A stretch of DNA of 64,000 bases from Thermoanaerobacterium thermosaccharolyticum DSM 571 (GCF_000145615.1 NC_014410.1:2715501-2779500), one strand, 5' to 3'; shown: positions 1 to 8,191, numbered from the stretch's first letter. The notes: a model not told the origin generated them from the letters alone. Numbers and translations: made by a program.

Positions 1-524
1 TTACTATGCTTATAAGTTACTGTGCCTCAAAAAATAAGACATCCCTAAAATACATGGAAAAGGTAGCCATCGCATGGCATGATGCAGGCCTTAAAACCGC
101 TCTTGATGTTGAAGCATATTTAAAAGCAGAAAGCGAAAAGTGGATAAGGTACAAAAAAATCTTACGGGCACTGGGTCTTAAGGATGACGATGTAATGGAA
201 GCACATAAAGCCATGATGGACAGATGGATGGATGATCTGGGTTTTGACATTGACGTAATATTAAAAGCATGCAATGAATGTGTCTTAAAGATAAATGAGC
301 CAAGTTTTCCATACATCAATCAAATACTCATTAACTGGTACAATGACGGCATAAGAACCATAAATGATTTTGATAAAGTAAAGAAAAAGCCCTATACCAA
401 AAAAACTGCTCCTAACTATAAGGTTCCCAAGAATTATTTTAATGGATATTCACAAAGAACTTACGATGTAGACGAACTTGAGAAAAAACTATTAGCTCAT
501 TCAAGAGGTGAATTTGGTGAATAA
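1..524 (+). CDS. DnaD-domain primosome protein, C-terminal part (5' truncated by window)
   Basis: The frame is open from base 3, so the gene starts upstream. The visible part begins inside a DnaD/phage-associated C-terminal domain: the run around 'YCASKNKTSLKYMEKVAIAW' is the typical YxxxIaxxW helix, and a second similar repeat ('LKINEPSFPYINQILINWY') follows. This layout of two DnaD C-terminal repeats is known in Firmicute primosome proteins that help load the replicative helicase. It overlaps the downstream dnaC-like gene by a few bases, so the two are surely co-translated. The basic tail (KVKKKPYTKKT) may contact DNA. The product class is fairly clear; whether it is DnaD proper or a paralogue cannot be told without the N-terminus. 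Confidence 0.75.
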   Translation, partial: TMLISYCASKNKTSLKYMEKVAIAWHDAGLKTALDVEAYLKAESEKWIRYKKILRALGLKDDDVMEAHKAMMDRWMDDLGFDIDVILKACNECVLKINEPSFPYINQILINWYNDGIRTINDFDKVKKKPYTKKTAPNYKVPKNYFNGYSQRTYDVDELEKKLLAHSRGEFGE

Positions 525-1497
525 CTTGGTTCAAGAGGTTTTAAGGGAATATGAGATGCTGAGGGACAAGTCCTTAAAGGAAGCTCTTATGAGGCGGCAA
601 GAAGTGTACAGAAAAATTCCCGAGATATCAAATATAGATGACGAGATAAAAGACATAGGCATAGAAATCTCTAAATCCATATTTCTAAAGCCTCAAAAAC
701 ATAAGGATCTTTTAGAAAACTTAAGAAGTAGGCTCAACGCTTTAAAAAAGAAAAAAGCCGATTTATTAAGGTCAAATGGTTATCCTGAAACGTACATGGA
801 GCAAAAATTTGAATGTAATATCTGCAAAGATACAGGCTATGTCAATAACAAGAGATGCAAATGTTTTGAGCAAAAACTTATAAACTTATACTACAGGCAG
901 TCCAGCATAGAAGACATTACAAAAATTGAAAATTTCAGCAATTTTGACTATTATCTATACTCTGATAAACCTTATAAAGGCAAAATGTCTCCGCGGGAAA
1001 ACATGAAAAGTATAGTCGATGTTGCAAAAGATTTTATAGATAATTTTGATAATGAGAAAGAAAGTTTGTTTTTTTATGGTGACTCAGGACTTGGTAAGAC
1101 GTTTCTCTCAAACTGTATAGCAAAAGAACTACTGGACAGAGGCAAAGTAGTGCTATATAGGACAGCTCCAGACCTTGTAGAAGGATTAAGGCTTAATAAG
1201 TTGAACTCTGACAACGATTCGTACTACGAGTATACGGATTTGCTTAGAGAATGTGACTTACTTATAATAGATGACCTGGGGACTGAACCTATAACTCCTT
1301 TCAGCCTCCAGGAGATCTTCAGCATTGTAAATGCAAGGCTTTTAGCAAATAAAAAATTCATAATATCAACTAATCTACCGCTTTCTGAAGTTATGAATAT
1401 ATATCCTGAAAGATTGTGCTCAAGGATACTTGGCAATTTCAAACTTTTAAATTTTTACGGTGAAGACATAAGGATTAAAAGAAAAACTATAAATTAA
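517..1497 (+). CDS. DnaC/DnaI-like helicase loader ATPase
   Basis: About 326 residues. A basic helical N-terminal region is followed by a zinc-binding cluster (CNICKDTGY...CKCF, near residue 105-125), then an AAA+ core with Walker A GDSGLGKT (near residue 190) and Walker B LLIIDDLGTE. The family (DnaC/DnaI/IstB AAA+) loads the replicative helicase DnaB at origins and restart sites. The open frame begins at GTG 508, but GTG 517 has a better-placed AGAGG 8 bases upstream and is taken as the start; either way the gene overlaps the end of the dnaD-like gene. It ends tail-to-tail with the M1 peptidase, overlapping it by 4 bases. A role in replication is supported by the dnaD partner rather than an IS21 transposase. 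Confidence 0.85.
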   Translation: MNNLVQEVLREYEMLRDKSLKEALMRRQEVYRKIPEISNIDDEIKDIGIEISKSIFLKPQKHKDLLENLRSRLNALKKKKADLLRSNGYPETYMEQKFECNICKDTGYVNNKRCKCFEQKLINLYYRQSSIEDITKIENFSNFDYYLYSDKPYKGKMSPRENMKSIVDVAKDFIDNFDNEKESLFFYGDSGLGKTFLSNCIAKELLDRGKVVLYRTAPDLVEGLRLNKLNSDNDSYYEYTDLLRECDLLIIDDLGTEPITPFSLQEIFSIVNARLLANKKFIISTNLPLSEVMNIYPERLCSRILGNFKLLNFYGEDIRIKRKTIN

Positions 1498-2936
1498 TCA
1501 AGCCATTCGGCAAAGAATCCTCCTGTATCCTTTCCAGTTACACTGTCCACTACGTCTATTAGGTTCTGCGTAGTGGCATTTTTATATTTATACTGGTTGT
1601 AATACTTATTTAGGACTTCTTTAAATTTTTCGTCACCGATAAGCCCCCTTAGTTCACTAAATACCATAGCACCTTTGTTGTAGACGATATTTGTATAATC
1701 ATTCCAGTCTTTAAATTGTCCTAATGTCTTCACCATAGCATCATCTTTATTTGCCTTTGAAAACTTGTAAAATTCTCCTGAAATGATTGACTTAAATACC
1801 GCATCTGCTGTGGCTTTTCCGTAATACCTTTCGATATACATAATTGTTGTATATTCCGTAAGGCCTTCGTCAAGCCATGCTTCCTTTACTTCATTGTTTC
1901 CAACAGCTCCATACCACCACTGATGCGCAGTTTCATGCGCTATAACATACTCCAGATTAAACAGGTTATCCTTTGAATAAAGATCTTTTGAAATAAAAAC
2001 TAAATTTGGGTATTCCATGCCGCCCATGTAAAAATCTGATTCAGCAACACTGTACTGCTTATACGGGTATTTGCCTATGTAGCTGTTATAAAATCTTATG
2101 GCATCTGATGCGTATTTCAATGCTTTCAATCCTACGTCTTCATCAAAATAATATGATTTAACTTTTATGCCGTCAACGTCTTCTTCAGCGACTTTAAACT
2201 TGGGACTCAACACAAGTGCAAAATCTCTTACATTAGGCGCATCTATCATCACAACATCATCATTACCATTTCTCGTTTCAGACTTTATTACACCTGTCGA
2301 TGCCACCACAATGTCCTTAGGAACTGTAAGTCTTATGCTGTAATTTGAGACATCGCTATAAAATGGGTCTCCAAGTGTATAGTATGGATCATTGTTCCAT
2401 CCATTTTGGTCGTACACTGATAATATTGGATAGAAATTTGTCACCTGAACAGTGTTTTTGCCGTAACCAAACCTGCCTTGAGATGGAGGAATCTGTACTT
2501 TAAAGCTAATAGTAAAGTTAATCCTATCGCCTTTTTCTAATTTTTTTGGAAGGAGTATTTTTAAAATTTCACCTGTCTTTTTATCAATGCTGTATGTAGC
2601 CGGTACATCTTTATTAAAGGTTATCTTGTTTATCTCAATATATCCAGGCTTAAATCCATTTGGATACGCCAATCCTATCTCTTCTTTCGTAAATGGAACA
2701 TTATCTTTATCTTTAAATGCGTTGGGATATAAATGCATGTACACTTCACTTAAATTCACATCATCTGTGTTTATAAAGTCTACCACTTCTGTTCCAATAA
2801 TAGTTTTATCTTTATCGTTGTACTTTAGATCCATATTGTACACCGTCGTGTTGCTGTTTTTAATGGGTGCAAAATAGATAAGTAGCCCTATGGCAGCAAC
2901 AAGGATTACCAGCCATATATATTTTTTACCTTTCAT
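1494..2936 (-). CDS. Membrane-anchored M1-family metallopeptidase
   Basis: 480 residues. An N-terminal hydrophobic stretch (residues 6-24, preceded by KGKK) acts as signal anchor, so the enzyme should sit outside the membrane. The gluzincin motif HETAHQWWYGAVG followed 18 residues later by the glutamate of WLDEGLTEY is the HExxH-x18-E zinc site of the M1 aminopeptidases, and a GGMEYP run upstream matches the GxMEN substrate-binding motif, with Y in place of N. M1 enzymes usually exceed 600 residues, so this is a compact form lacking the long C-terminal helical domain. The start has a GGGGGA-type ribosome site 8 bases upstream. Substrate unknown; peptide scavenging or cell-surface processing is plausible. 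Confidence 0.85.
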   Translation of the reverse strand: MKGKKYIWLVILVAAIGLLIYFAPIKNSNTTVYNMDLKYNDKDKTIIGTEVVDFINTDDVNLSEVYMHLYPNAFKDKDNVPFTKEEIGLAYPNGFKPGYIEINKITFNKDVPATYSIDKKTGEILKILLPKKLEKGDRINFTISFKVQIPPSQGRFGYGKNTVQVTNFYPILSVYDQNGWNNDPYYTLGDPFYSDVSNYSIRLTVPKDIVVASTGVIKSETRNGNDDVVMIDAPNVRDFALVLSPKFKVAEEDVDGIKVKSYYFDEDVGLKALKYASDAIRFYNSYIGKYPYKQYSVAESDFYMGGMEYPNLVFISKDLYSKDNLFNLEYVIAHETAHQWWYGAVGNNEVKEAWLDEGLTEYTTIMYIERYYGKATADAVFKSIISGEFYKFSKANKDDAMVKTLGQFKDWNDYTNIVYNKGAMVFSELRGLIGDEKFKEVLNKYYNQYKYKNATTQNLIDVVDSVTGKDTGGFFAEWLD

Positions 2937-3076
2937 TAAATCAGCTCCCCCATATTATTGTTCACTATATATTAATACGAAACCACAAATATTAGAACAT
3001 AATTTGCTTAAGTAGAAACACATATTTACTTCCCCAACATATATTGATTATGAATCTAAAAGAGGAGGGATAAAAT

Positions 3077-3688
3077 ATGCACTTTATTTATTCACTGTTC
3101 ATCGCTTTAGCCAACAACATAGACAACATAAGCGTCAGAATAGCCTACAGCGTAAGAGGAATAAAAATCACCGCAGTAAAAAATTTGTGGATATCCCTGA
3201 TAACATTTATAATATCATCCATCGCCGCCATGTCTGGCAACATAATATCTGGAGTACTTAGTAAGCACATAAGTTCCATATTGAGCATGATTCTCTTTAT
3301 CTCTATAGGCCTTTGGATAGCTATTGAACCGTATTTAAAAAAAAACACTGACAATCCTAATGATATAAACGACAAAGCGAAAAACATATACGACATATTG
3401 AAAAAGCCTGAGGAAGCCGATGTGGATGATTCTAAAGACATTGACTTTAAAGAAGCTACATTTCTAGGCATCGCCCTTTCTATAAACAATATTGGAGGGG
3501 GATTAAGCGCTGGCATGATAGGGCTAAATTCTTTTTTTATAGGATTTCTGTCTGCTCTTATAAGTTTCATAGCCTTATGGATTGGAAATTATGTGACAAA
3601 CTTTTTAAATAGATGGAACTTTAAAAGAAAGGCGACAATCATTGCTGGATTGATATTGATACTCATAGGCATAAAACAGGTAATATAA
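3077..3688 (+). CDS. ytaF: Sporulation membrane protein YtaF (MntP-like family)
   Basis: 203 residues with about six hydrophobic segments split into two halves by a charged, acidic linker (near residues 90-130). The halves resemble each other: 'ALANNIDNISVRIAYSVRG' near the N-terminus and 'ALSINNIGGGLSAGMIGL' in the second half, each with the small-residue/Asn/Asp signature of the MntP/YtaF superfamily. In Bacillus ytaF is a sporulation gene; relatives export manganese. A GAGGAGGG ribosome site sits 8 bases before the ATG. It is a single-gene unit ending at a good terminator. Transport activity is inferred from the family and not visible here. Confidence 0.8.
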   Translation: MHFIYSLFIALANNIDNISVRIAYSVRGIKITAVKNLWISLITFIISSIAAMSGNIISGVLSKHISSILSMILFISIGLWIAIEPYLKKNTDNPNDINDKAKNIYDILKKPEEADVDDSKDIDFKEATFLGIALSINNIGGGLSAGMIGLNSFFIGFLSALISFIALWIGNYVTNFLNRWNFKRKATIIAGLILILIGIKQVI

Positions 3689-3710
3689 TAAAGCGAAGTA
3701 TATCAAAGCA

Positions 3711-3737
3711 AAAAGGCGTCATTGTTGATGCCTTTTT
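3711..3737 (+). terminator. Rho-independent terminator after ytaF
   Basis: Stem AAAAGGCGTCA / TGATGCCTTTTT with a short TTGT-type loop and a T-run on the plus strand, 22 bases after the ytaF stop codon. Confidence 0.7.
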
Positions 3738-3793
3738 AATATTTTACATAAATATAATATCTATAAGACAACACAAAGAATTACATGAAAAAC

Positions 3794-3823
3794 CCGTTAA
3801 ATCGTCCAAACGATTTAAAACGG
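3794..3823 (-). terminator. Probable ancestral terminator of the CRISPR transcript
   Basis: A near-perfect hairpin (CCGTT-AAATCGT, loop CCAA, ACGATTT-AA-AACGG) ends 3 bases before the stranded repeat at 3827. Read on the minus strand, the direction of array transcription, it follows the repeat and is followed by GTTTTTC, as expected for an intrinsic terminator. Its position argues that the array originally ended here. Confidence 0.6.
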
Positions 3824-3826
3824 CAA

Positions 3827-3856
3827 GTTTCAATTCCAGTATGGTTAGATTAAATT
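3827..3856 (-). repeat. Stranded CRISPR repeat 1 (trailer-end variant)
   Basis: A 30-bp copy of the array repeat lying 4.3 kb from the main array. It carries the C-to-G change at position 12 (CCAGTATGG instead of CCACTATGG) shared with the most distal repeat of the main array at 8192, and ends ATT instead of ATC. Confidence 0.9.
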
Positions 3857-4003
3857 CCCCAAGCTGTGCAAAGAAGTAACTTGTACGAGCTAAGGGATTT
3901 ATTACAACAAATTATTAATGTACAGAAAGCACATGGTGTAGCAATACCAGATTGGAAAGACATAGCACCAAAGAAAACACCGACAATTAATTCAGGTTAT
4001 TAG
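3854..4003 (+). pseudogene. 3' fragment of an unrecognised gene abutting a CRISPR repeat
   Basis: An open frame with no start begins exactly at the edge of the repeat (an in-frame TAA lies inside the repeat) and runs about 49 codons to TAG at 4001-4003. The peptide ends ...WKDIAPKKTPTINSGY and has a plausible coding look (LYELRDLLQQIINVQKAHG). I do not recognise the family. Its 5' part is missing, so it entered as part of a DNA piece whose end now coincides with the repeat. Its 3' end overlaps the convergent zincin gene by 17 bases. Confidence 0.5.
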
Positions 4004-4739
4004 TTATCTGGGTCTTAATCCAATTGAGTAAATCTTGGGGTACACCTAACTGTTTTGCTACAAAATATTCGTATGTGTACGCTGTTGCTTCATTACAATT
4101 GACGTTGTTTGGTTCAAATGAACCTGATGCCATTTGTTGCCCATGATATGCTTCATGCGCTAAAGTAATAGCAATACATTCAACGTTATAAAAATAGGGG
4201 TTATTGTTGAACATCTTCAAAGCTGGTGTATTAAATACAATCGTATGTGTATTTGAATACGTTGTTGCAAATACATTACTATCAGTTGTTGTTTCAGCTT
4301 CACTAACCTTTGATATATAGGCACATACTAACTTATATGCTTCCGGTGCTTTCTGTTTCAAAAGTGTATATGCGTCTTTCAAATAGCTATTTAGTGTGCC
4401 CGAAACAGAACTATCAATTGCCGGAGGTGTGATATTGCCGGTATTGTCATTGGTAGTTTCCCAATAATGTTCTACCATTTTGGCTTCAGGCGTGTACTGT
4501 GGCATGTCTACTGTAACAGTTTGGGTGTTACCATCCCAATTTACTTTTGCACCTAATGTTTCTGAAATTACACGAATCGGTACTAACGTAGTACCATTTA
4601 CTATTTGGGGTGGCACGTCTGTATATACCTGTTGTCCATTGATTATTAACCTTATATACGGTACAGCATATACATTTCCTAATAAAAGTAGTATAATAAT
4701 GATGATAGATACTATTAATTTGTATCTATTTCTAAACAT
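3987..4739 (-). CDS. Secreted copper-amine-oxidase-N domain protein with a zincin-like HExxH motif
   Basis: 250 residues from the ATG at 4739, which has AGGAGG seven bases upstream. The order is: an N-terminal hydrophobic signal or anchor (residues 6-26, ending NVYA); a copper-amine-oxidase N-terminal (stalk-type) domain with the marks INGQQV, NGTTLVPIRVISETLGA and VNWDG; a linker; and a C-terminal domain with HEAYHGQQ and, about 20 residues on, NEATAYTYEY, which could supply the third zinc ligand. A cell-surface metallopeptidase is therefore likely but unproven. The gene sits between two stranded CRISPR repeats, so it arrived as an insertion into the array tail. No CRISPR function is suggested by its sequence. 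Confidence 0.65.
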   Translation of the reverse strand: MFRNRYKLIVSIIIIILLLLGNVYAVPYIRLIINGQQVYTDVPPQIVNGTTLVPIRVISETLGAKVNWDGNTQTVTVDMPQYTPEAKMVEHYWETTNDNTGNITPPAIDSSVSGTLNSYLKDAYTLLKQKAPEAYKLVCAYISKVSEAETTTDSNVFATTYSNTHTIVFNTPALKMFNNNPYFYNVECIAITLAHEAYHGQQMASGSFEPNNVNCNEATAYTYEYFVAKQLGVPQDLLNWIKTQITNNLN

Positions 4740-4863
4740 ATACATTCCTCCTAAAATTTGTTTTAATTTTCATATATCACAATGCGAGGTGAATGTCAAT
4801 GACATTCTTGTTCATAAGTTGCTTGGCTGAATCAATAGGTTTGGCAATACGGATAAAGTCAGA

Positions 4864-4893
4864 GTTTCAATTCCAGTATGGTTAGATTAAATC
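4864..4893 (-). repeat. Stranded CRISPR repeat 2 (trailer-end variant)
   Basis: A full 30-bp repeat with the same C-to-G change as the repeats at 3827 and 8192. It lies 1007 bases from the first stranded repeat and 3.3 kb from the main array, separated by the zincin cassette on one side and insertion sequences on the other. Confidence 0.9.
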
Positions 4894-4908
4894 ACTCAAA
4901 CTTCGCAC
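4894..4908. repeat. 15-bp inverted repeat, left copy (partner 8135-8149)
   Basis: ACTCAAACTTCGCAC begins immediately after the stranded repeat and is repeated exactly in inverted orientation at 8135-8149, just beyond the IS4 element. Similarity continues weakly inward on both sides (CTCTG). A related same-orientation stretch (tttagcacatag) occurs near 6520. These look like insertion-sequence ends, either of one element interrupted by the IS110 or of two related copies. Confidence 0.55.
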
Positions 4909-5041
4909 ATAGATAATTACTCTGTTCCTTACTACGAAAATGGGATAATTTCTTCCAAGACTTCAAAGACACTTGCGAAGGCTCGCTCCTTGGCAACTTA
5001 ATATACTAAATATACTAACCGTGAAAAAGGCTAATACTATC

Positions 5042-5073
5042 CTATGCAAGTATAATCGCCTATACTTGCATAG
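5042..5073. repeat. 13-bp perfect hairpin near the IS110 3' end
   Basis: CTATGCAAGTATA, six-base loop ATCGCC, then TATACTTGCATAG. It lies 27 bases beyond the IS110 transposase stop codon. No T-run follows on the minus strand, so it is not a standard terminator; it may be part of a mobile-element end. Confidence 0.6.
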
Positions 5074-5100
5074 ATATCTAGTGTAATGAAAATATCTCAT

Positions 5101-6339
5101 TTATGCAGGCTGCTTTACCTCAAAACCGAGTTTTTGAAGTTCATAAACCATTCTTGCAACTCGTTTTTTCTCGGTTTGAAGCCTGCGTGATTCAAAACAG
5201 TTTTCGTTATACTTTGTATCTGTTTTAAGCATAGTATAGATGATTACAAGTAGTTTCCTGGCAAGAGCTACAATTGCTTTTTTGGCACCTTTACGCTGTT
5301 TCATCCTCCAATACCATGCACACAGGTATGATTTCCTCTGGCGGGTTATTATCCAGGCTACTTCACAAAGGATGCATTTTATATATGGGTTACCTTTATT
5401 GATGTTTACTCGTTTTTTTTTACCCGCACTTTCATTATTGCCTGGACTTAACCCTGCCCAAGAACAAATATGTTCAGCAGTTTTGAATTTACTCATATCA
5501 GTGCCGATTTCTGCAAGGATTGTAGATGCAGCTGTTTTATCTATACCCGGTATACCATCTATTAGCTCTATTTGATGGTCATACTTACAGATAAATGAAT
5601 TAATCTGGCTCTCAACCTCTGAAAGATGGGCTTTAAGACTCTCGAGATGACCGAACATCATTTTAAGAAACTGCATCTGGTGTTTGTCCAGTCTGCCATT
5701 TATAGCCTGCATTATTTCATTTATCCTTCTACGGGTTTGGGTTTTAAGACAACTGTCAAGATCCTTGATAGTAATGCTGCCGTGGGTGTAAAGATGCTTT
5801 ATTATTGCACTGCCAGAAGCACCAAATATATCTGATATGAAAGATGAAAGCCTGAAACCGCAGCTTTGTAGAAACTTCTCAATACGATTCTTTTGTGAAG
5901 TTATATCCGATATAACGCTTTTACGATATCTTGTGAGGTCCCTGGCCTCCCGGATATCTTTTTCCGGAATAAAACTTCCGTTGAGAAGACCAGCCCTTAA
6001 AAGAGTAGCAATCCATTCCGCATCTTTCATATCGGTCTTCTTGCCGGGCACATTCTTCATGTGCCTTGCATTGGCAACAATCAGGGACATACGGCCATCA
6101 AATGCTGTTTCAAGAGTTTCATAGACAGGTACCCAGTATATACCTGTACTTTCCATAGCCACATGCATGCAGTTTTCTTCAACAAGCCATGCTTTTAGAG
6201 AATCAAGGTCTGAAAGCAGTGTTGAAAACACTCTGATTTCAGAGGAAGGTTGTTTGTTAACCGGTCCTTTGAGAAGGCATGCAACTATGGATTCTTTGTG
6301 GATATCAAGTCCGCAACAGCATTCAAGAATGTCTTGCAT
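5101..6339 (-). CDS. IS110-family transposase
   Basis: 412 residues from ATG 6339, which has AAAGGAG nine bases upstream. The N-terminal half is the RuvC-like DEDD domain: GLDIHKE (first Asp), a MESTGIYW block (Glu) and KTDMKDAEWIA (last Asp pair). A coiled-coil middle region follows, then the Transposase_20 domain with IPGIDKTAASTILAEIG and the catalytic-serine region WAGLSPGNNESAGK. Length and all motifs are complete, so the gene is probably active. IS110 enzymes act with a structured bridge RNA made from the element's non-coding end; the non-coding stretch just upstream is listed separately. The element lies inside the tail of the CRISPR locus. Confidence 0.92.
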   Translation of the reverse strand: MQDILECCCGLDIHKESIVACLLKGPVNKQPSSEIRVFSTLLSDLDSLKAWLVEENCMHVAMESTGIYWVPVYETLETAFDGRMSLIVANARHMKNVPGKKTDMKDAEWIATLLRAGLLNGSFIPEKDIREARDLTRYRKSVISDITSQKNRIEKFLQSCGFRLSSFISDIFGASGSAIIKHLYTHGSITIKDLDSCLKTQTRRRINEIMQAINGRLDKHQMQFLKMMFGHLESLKAHLSEVESQINSFICKYDHQIELIDGIPGIDKTAASTILAEIGTDMSKFKTAEHICSWAGLSPGNNESAGKKKRVNINKGNPYIKCILCEVAWIITRQRKSYLCAWYWRMKQRKGAKKAIVALARKLLVIIYTMLKTDTKYNENCFESRRLQTEKKRVARMVYELQKLGFEVKQPA

Positions 6340-6510
6340 ATAAATCAACTCCTTTAAATATTTTGACAGGAATGATTGCCCGAGATTATATGAACTTTAC
6401 TACTCGTGCTGCCTAAAGGTGCACAATTGGCTGTACTCGAAGGCAATCAGTTTACGTTGAAAAACGGGGTACTATTCCTCCAATGAGCGACCAAACTCAG
6501 TTCCTGTCCT
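6340..6510 (-). ncRNA. Candidate IS110 bridge RNA region
   Basis: About 170 non-coding bases upstream of the IS110 transposase, where IS110-group elements encode their bridge RNA. The segment is bracketed by an 8-bp inverted repeat (GACAGGAA at 6365-6372 and TTCCTGTC at 6501-6508), which could close a structured RNA. A further inverted pair (attgccc...gaaggcaat) suggests internal stems. The exact ends of RNA and element were not determined. Confidence 0.4.
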
Positions 6511-6641
6511 ACTTTGAATTTAGCACATAGTTGAAATTATGCAAGTAACTTAGCCCATTTTCATCCCTGGTTGTGATTGTAAGATCATGACCCGTTGAAA
6601 ACTTAATACTTTGCCAGAAAAAAGTATAGTAATTCACGCAA

Positions 6642-8015
6642 TTATGCACATTTTGGGAGTCTTTCCTTAAGTTCTTTTGGAATCGCAGCCATAAAAGCAT
6701 TAAGTAATTGGTCCAGCTGCTCCGAAGTCAGCGATAGTTTATCTGCTATTGTATCTAAGAATACTTGCATAAGCAGATGAAAAGCCTGAATCAATGTAAT
6801 ATCAGACATTTCATCCTGTATGTAGTAAAATATCTCTCCCATTGTTCGCAAATCTGATGATCGGCGGTTCTCTAGTGCAAGCATCATGTATCTGGTAAAT
6901 ACTATTGCTGTATGTGCTGTCATCGCATCGTAAGATAATGAATTACATTCTTTGCTGAGCTTCAAGTATGATTTACACACTTTGAAAAAGACTTCTATAT
7001 CCCAGCGCTTTCCGTATATACGAATGATTTCATCCTCATTAAGGTTCATATCCGTGGTAATAAGCGCCAGGTAGTCTTTTCGCTTATTCTTGTTTCGGAC
7101 AAATACAATTCGAGCAGGAATAGATTTTCCGTCTTTTTCAAGGGAAACTTCCACGGATAACAGATATCTTGACCTACCTCTTCTTTTTCTGTTTTGCTTG
7201 TATATTGCCGTTAACGGCTGCATTATTCCATTATATAGGTAATGCATCTTTGATGTTTTCTTCGCCATTGCAATGATATCATAGCCCATCTCTTTAATAG
7301 CAATCAAAGAAGAAGGAGAACAAAACCAAGTGTCAAACAATACATAGGATGCTGGAATCATTGCCTTTTTAGCGGCCTTTATTAATTCCAGAACTACGGC
7401 TGTTGCTTTGGTTTGGGCTAAATTCCTTCTTAAATACCCGGCGGATCGCTTGTCCATAGTTATAGCTTCATTGATACGATTCTTTTGATTTTCAGTAGAT
7501 AAAAGACAGCCATTGACTGGGAGAAAAGTATTTCCATCTGACCATCCGAGTGTAAGTAAGCGAAAGCCATACTTGTATGTTTTCTTAGCATGGTCATATA
7601 CTTTTGCTAGTAGTTCTACTTTTTTAGAGCTAGAGCGTTCAAACAAAGAGTCATCCACAATAAGAACATTTACGCGTTTATCGCTTGTTAACCCAGTAAT
7701 TGTCTCATTTATAATCTGTGCGCTAAGCCAAGTAGTAAACCGGATCCAATTGATATGAATAGAGTTTAAGAACCTGTAAACCGTGTCCTTCTTAAAACCA
7801 GCCTGATTTGTACCCATTAGCATATTCATATACATAGATCTATTGGTAAAGATCATACAGAATAAGTACTCGAAAATGGAAATAAAGGGAATACCCTTGC
7901 TTTTGTAAGCATTCGATAACCTTAAAGCAGCCGAAATTCTATATTTTTTGAAAAAACTTTTAATCGAAGTAGAAACCTTATTATCAATTTGGTAATTTTG
8001 TGTTATACTATTCAT
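6642..8015 (-). CDS. IS4-family DDE transposase
   Basis: 457 residues from the ATG at 8015; the longer frame would need a TTG at 8030. The DDE triad is recognisable: first Asp in NVLIVDDSLFERSSSKKVELL, second in YVLFDTWFCSPSSLI, and Glu in the IYGKRWDIEVFFKVCKSYLKL block, which is the IS4 Y(2)R(3)E(6)K signature region. An RNase H-like fold with a beta-strand insertion domain is typical of the family. No frameshift is visible. The translation start is embedded in an inverted repeat (8015-8083). Confidence 0.92.
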   Translation of the reverse strand: MNSITQNYQIDNKVSTSIKSFFKKYRISAALRLSNAYKSKGIPFISIFEYLFCMIFTNRSMYMNMLMGTNQAGFKKDTVYRFLNSIHINWIRFTTWLSAQIINETITGLTSDKRVNVLIVDDSLFERSSSKKVELLAKVYDHAKKTYKYGFRLLTLGWSDGNTFLPVNGCLLSTENQKNRINEAITMDKRSAGYLRRNLAQTKATAVVLELIKAAKKAMIPASYVLFDTWFCSPSSLIAIKEMGYDIIAMAKKTSKMHYLYNGIMQPLTAIYKQNRKRRGRSRYLLSVEVSLEKDGKSIPARIVFVRNKNKRKDYLALITTDMNLNEDEIIRIYGKRWDIEVFFKVCKSYLKLSKECNSLSYDAMTAHTAIVFTRYMMLALENRRSSDLRTMGEIFYYIQDEMSDITLIQAFHLLMQVFLDTIADKLSLTSEQLDQLLNAFMAAIPKELKERLPKCA

Positions 8016-8083
8016 AGCATGAGTCTCCAATTGGTTTATTTTTTAGATAATTCAATTATACCAAAAATGGAGGTCTCATGCTA
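8015..8083 (-). promoter_or_regulatory. Start-sequestering inverted repeat upstream of the IS4 transposase
   Basis: On the minus strand, TAGCATGAGACCTCCA (8083-8068) can pair with TGGAGACTCATGCTA (8029-8015), which contains the GGAG ribosome site and the first base of the start codon. The transposase's own -10 element lies between the arms. Only transcripts reading in from outside carry both arms and could hide the start site. Confidence 0.6.
8055..8060 (-). promoter_or_regulatory. Extended -10 promoter of the IS4 transposase
   Basis: On the minus strand the sequence reads TTTTTGGTATAATTG, a TG-N-TATAAT extended -10 element. No good -35 is present, as is common for this class. Transcription would start near 8048, about 33 bases before the start codon. 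Confidence 0.5.
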
Positions 8084-8191
8084 TTTTATAACCCAATAAT
8101 ATTGAATTATCAAGGTACAGAGCTACTTTTATAAGTGCGAAGTTTGAGTTATATCATATTTTTGATTCATGTCTATTATTTTCCCACACGT

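Larger units (their letters stand above)
6510..8149 (-). mobile_element. IS4-family insertion sequence (approximate bounds)
   Basis: About 1.64 kb around the intact IS4 transposase. The right end is set by the inverted repeat at 8135-8149. The left end is uncertain: a weakly matching end-like stretch lies near 6512-6530, but the exact partner of the right repeat is at 4894, which would place the IS110 inside this element. The element occupies what was a spacer between two distal CRISPR repeats. Confidence 0.5.

Noticed and set aside
3987-4739. The zincin-like gene as an accessory CRISPR (cas) gene
   Set aside because: It has a signal or anchor segment and an extracellular stalk domain, so it acts outside the cell; its location is explained by insertion.
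3827-4893. A second, independent CRISPR array made of the two stranded repeats
   Set aside because: Only two repeats 1 kb apart, both with the variant base of the main array's last repeat; they fit fragments of one array better.
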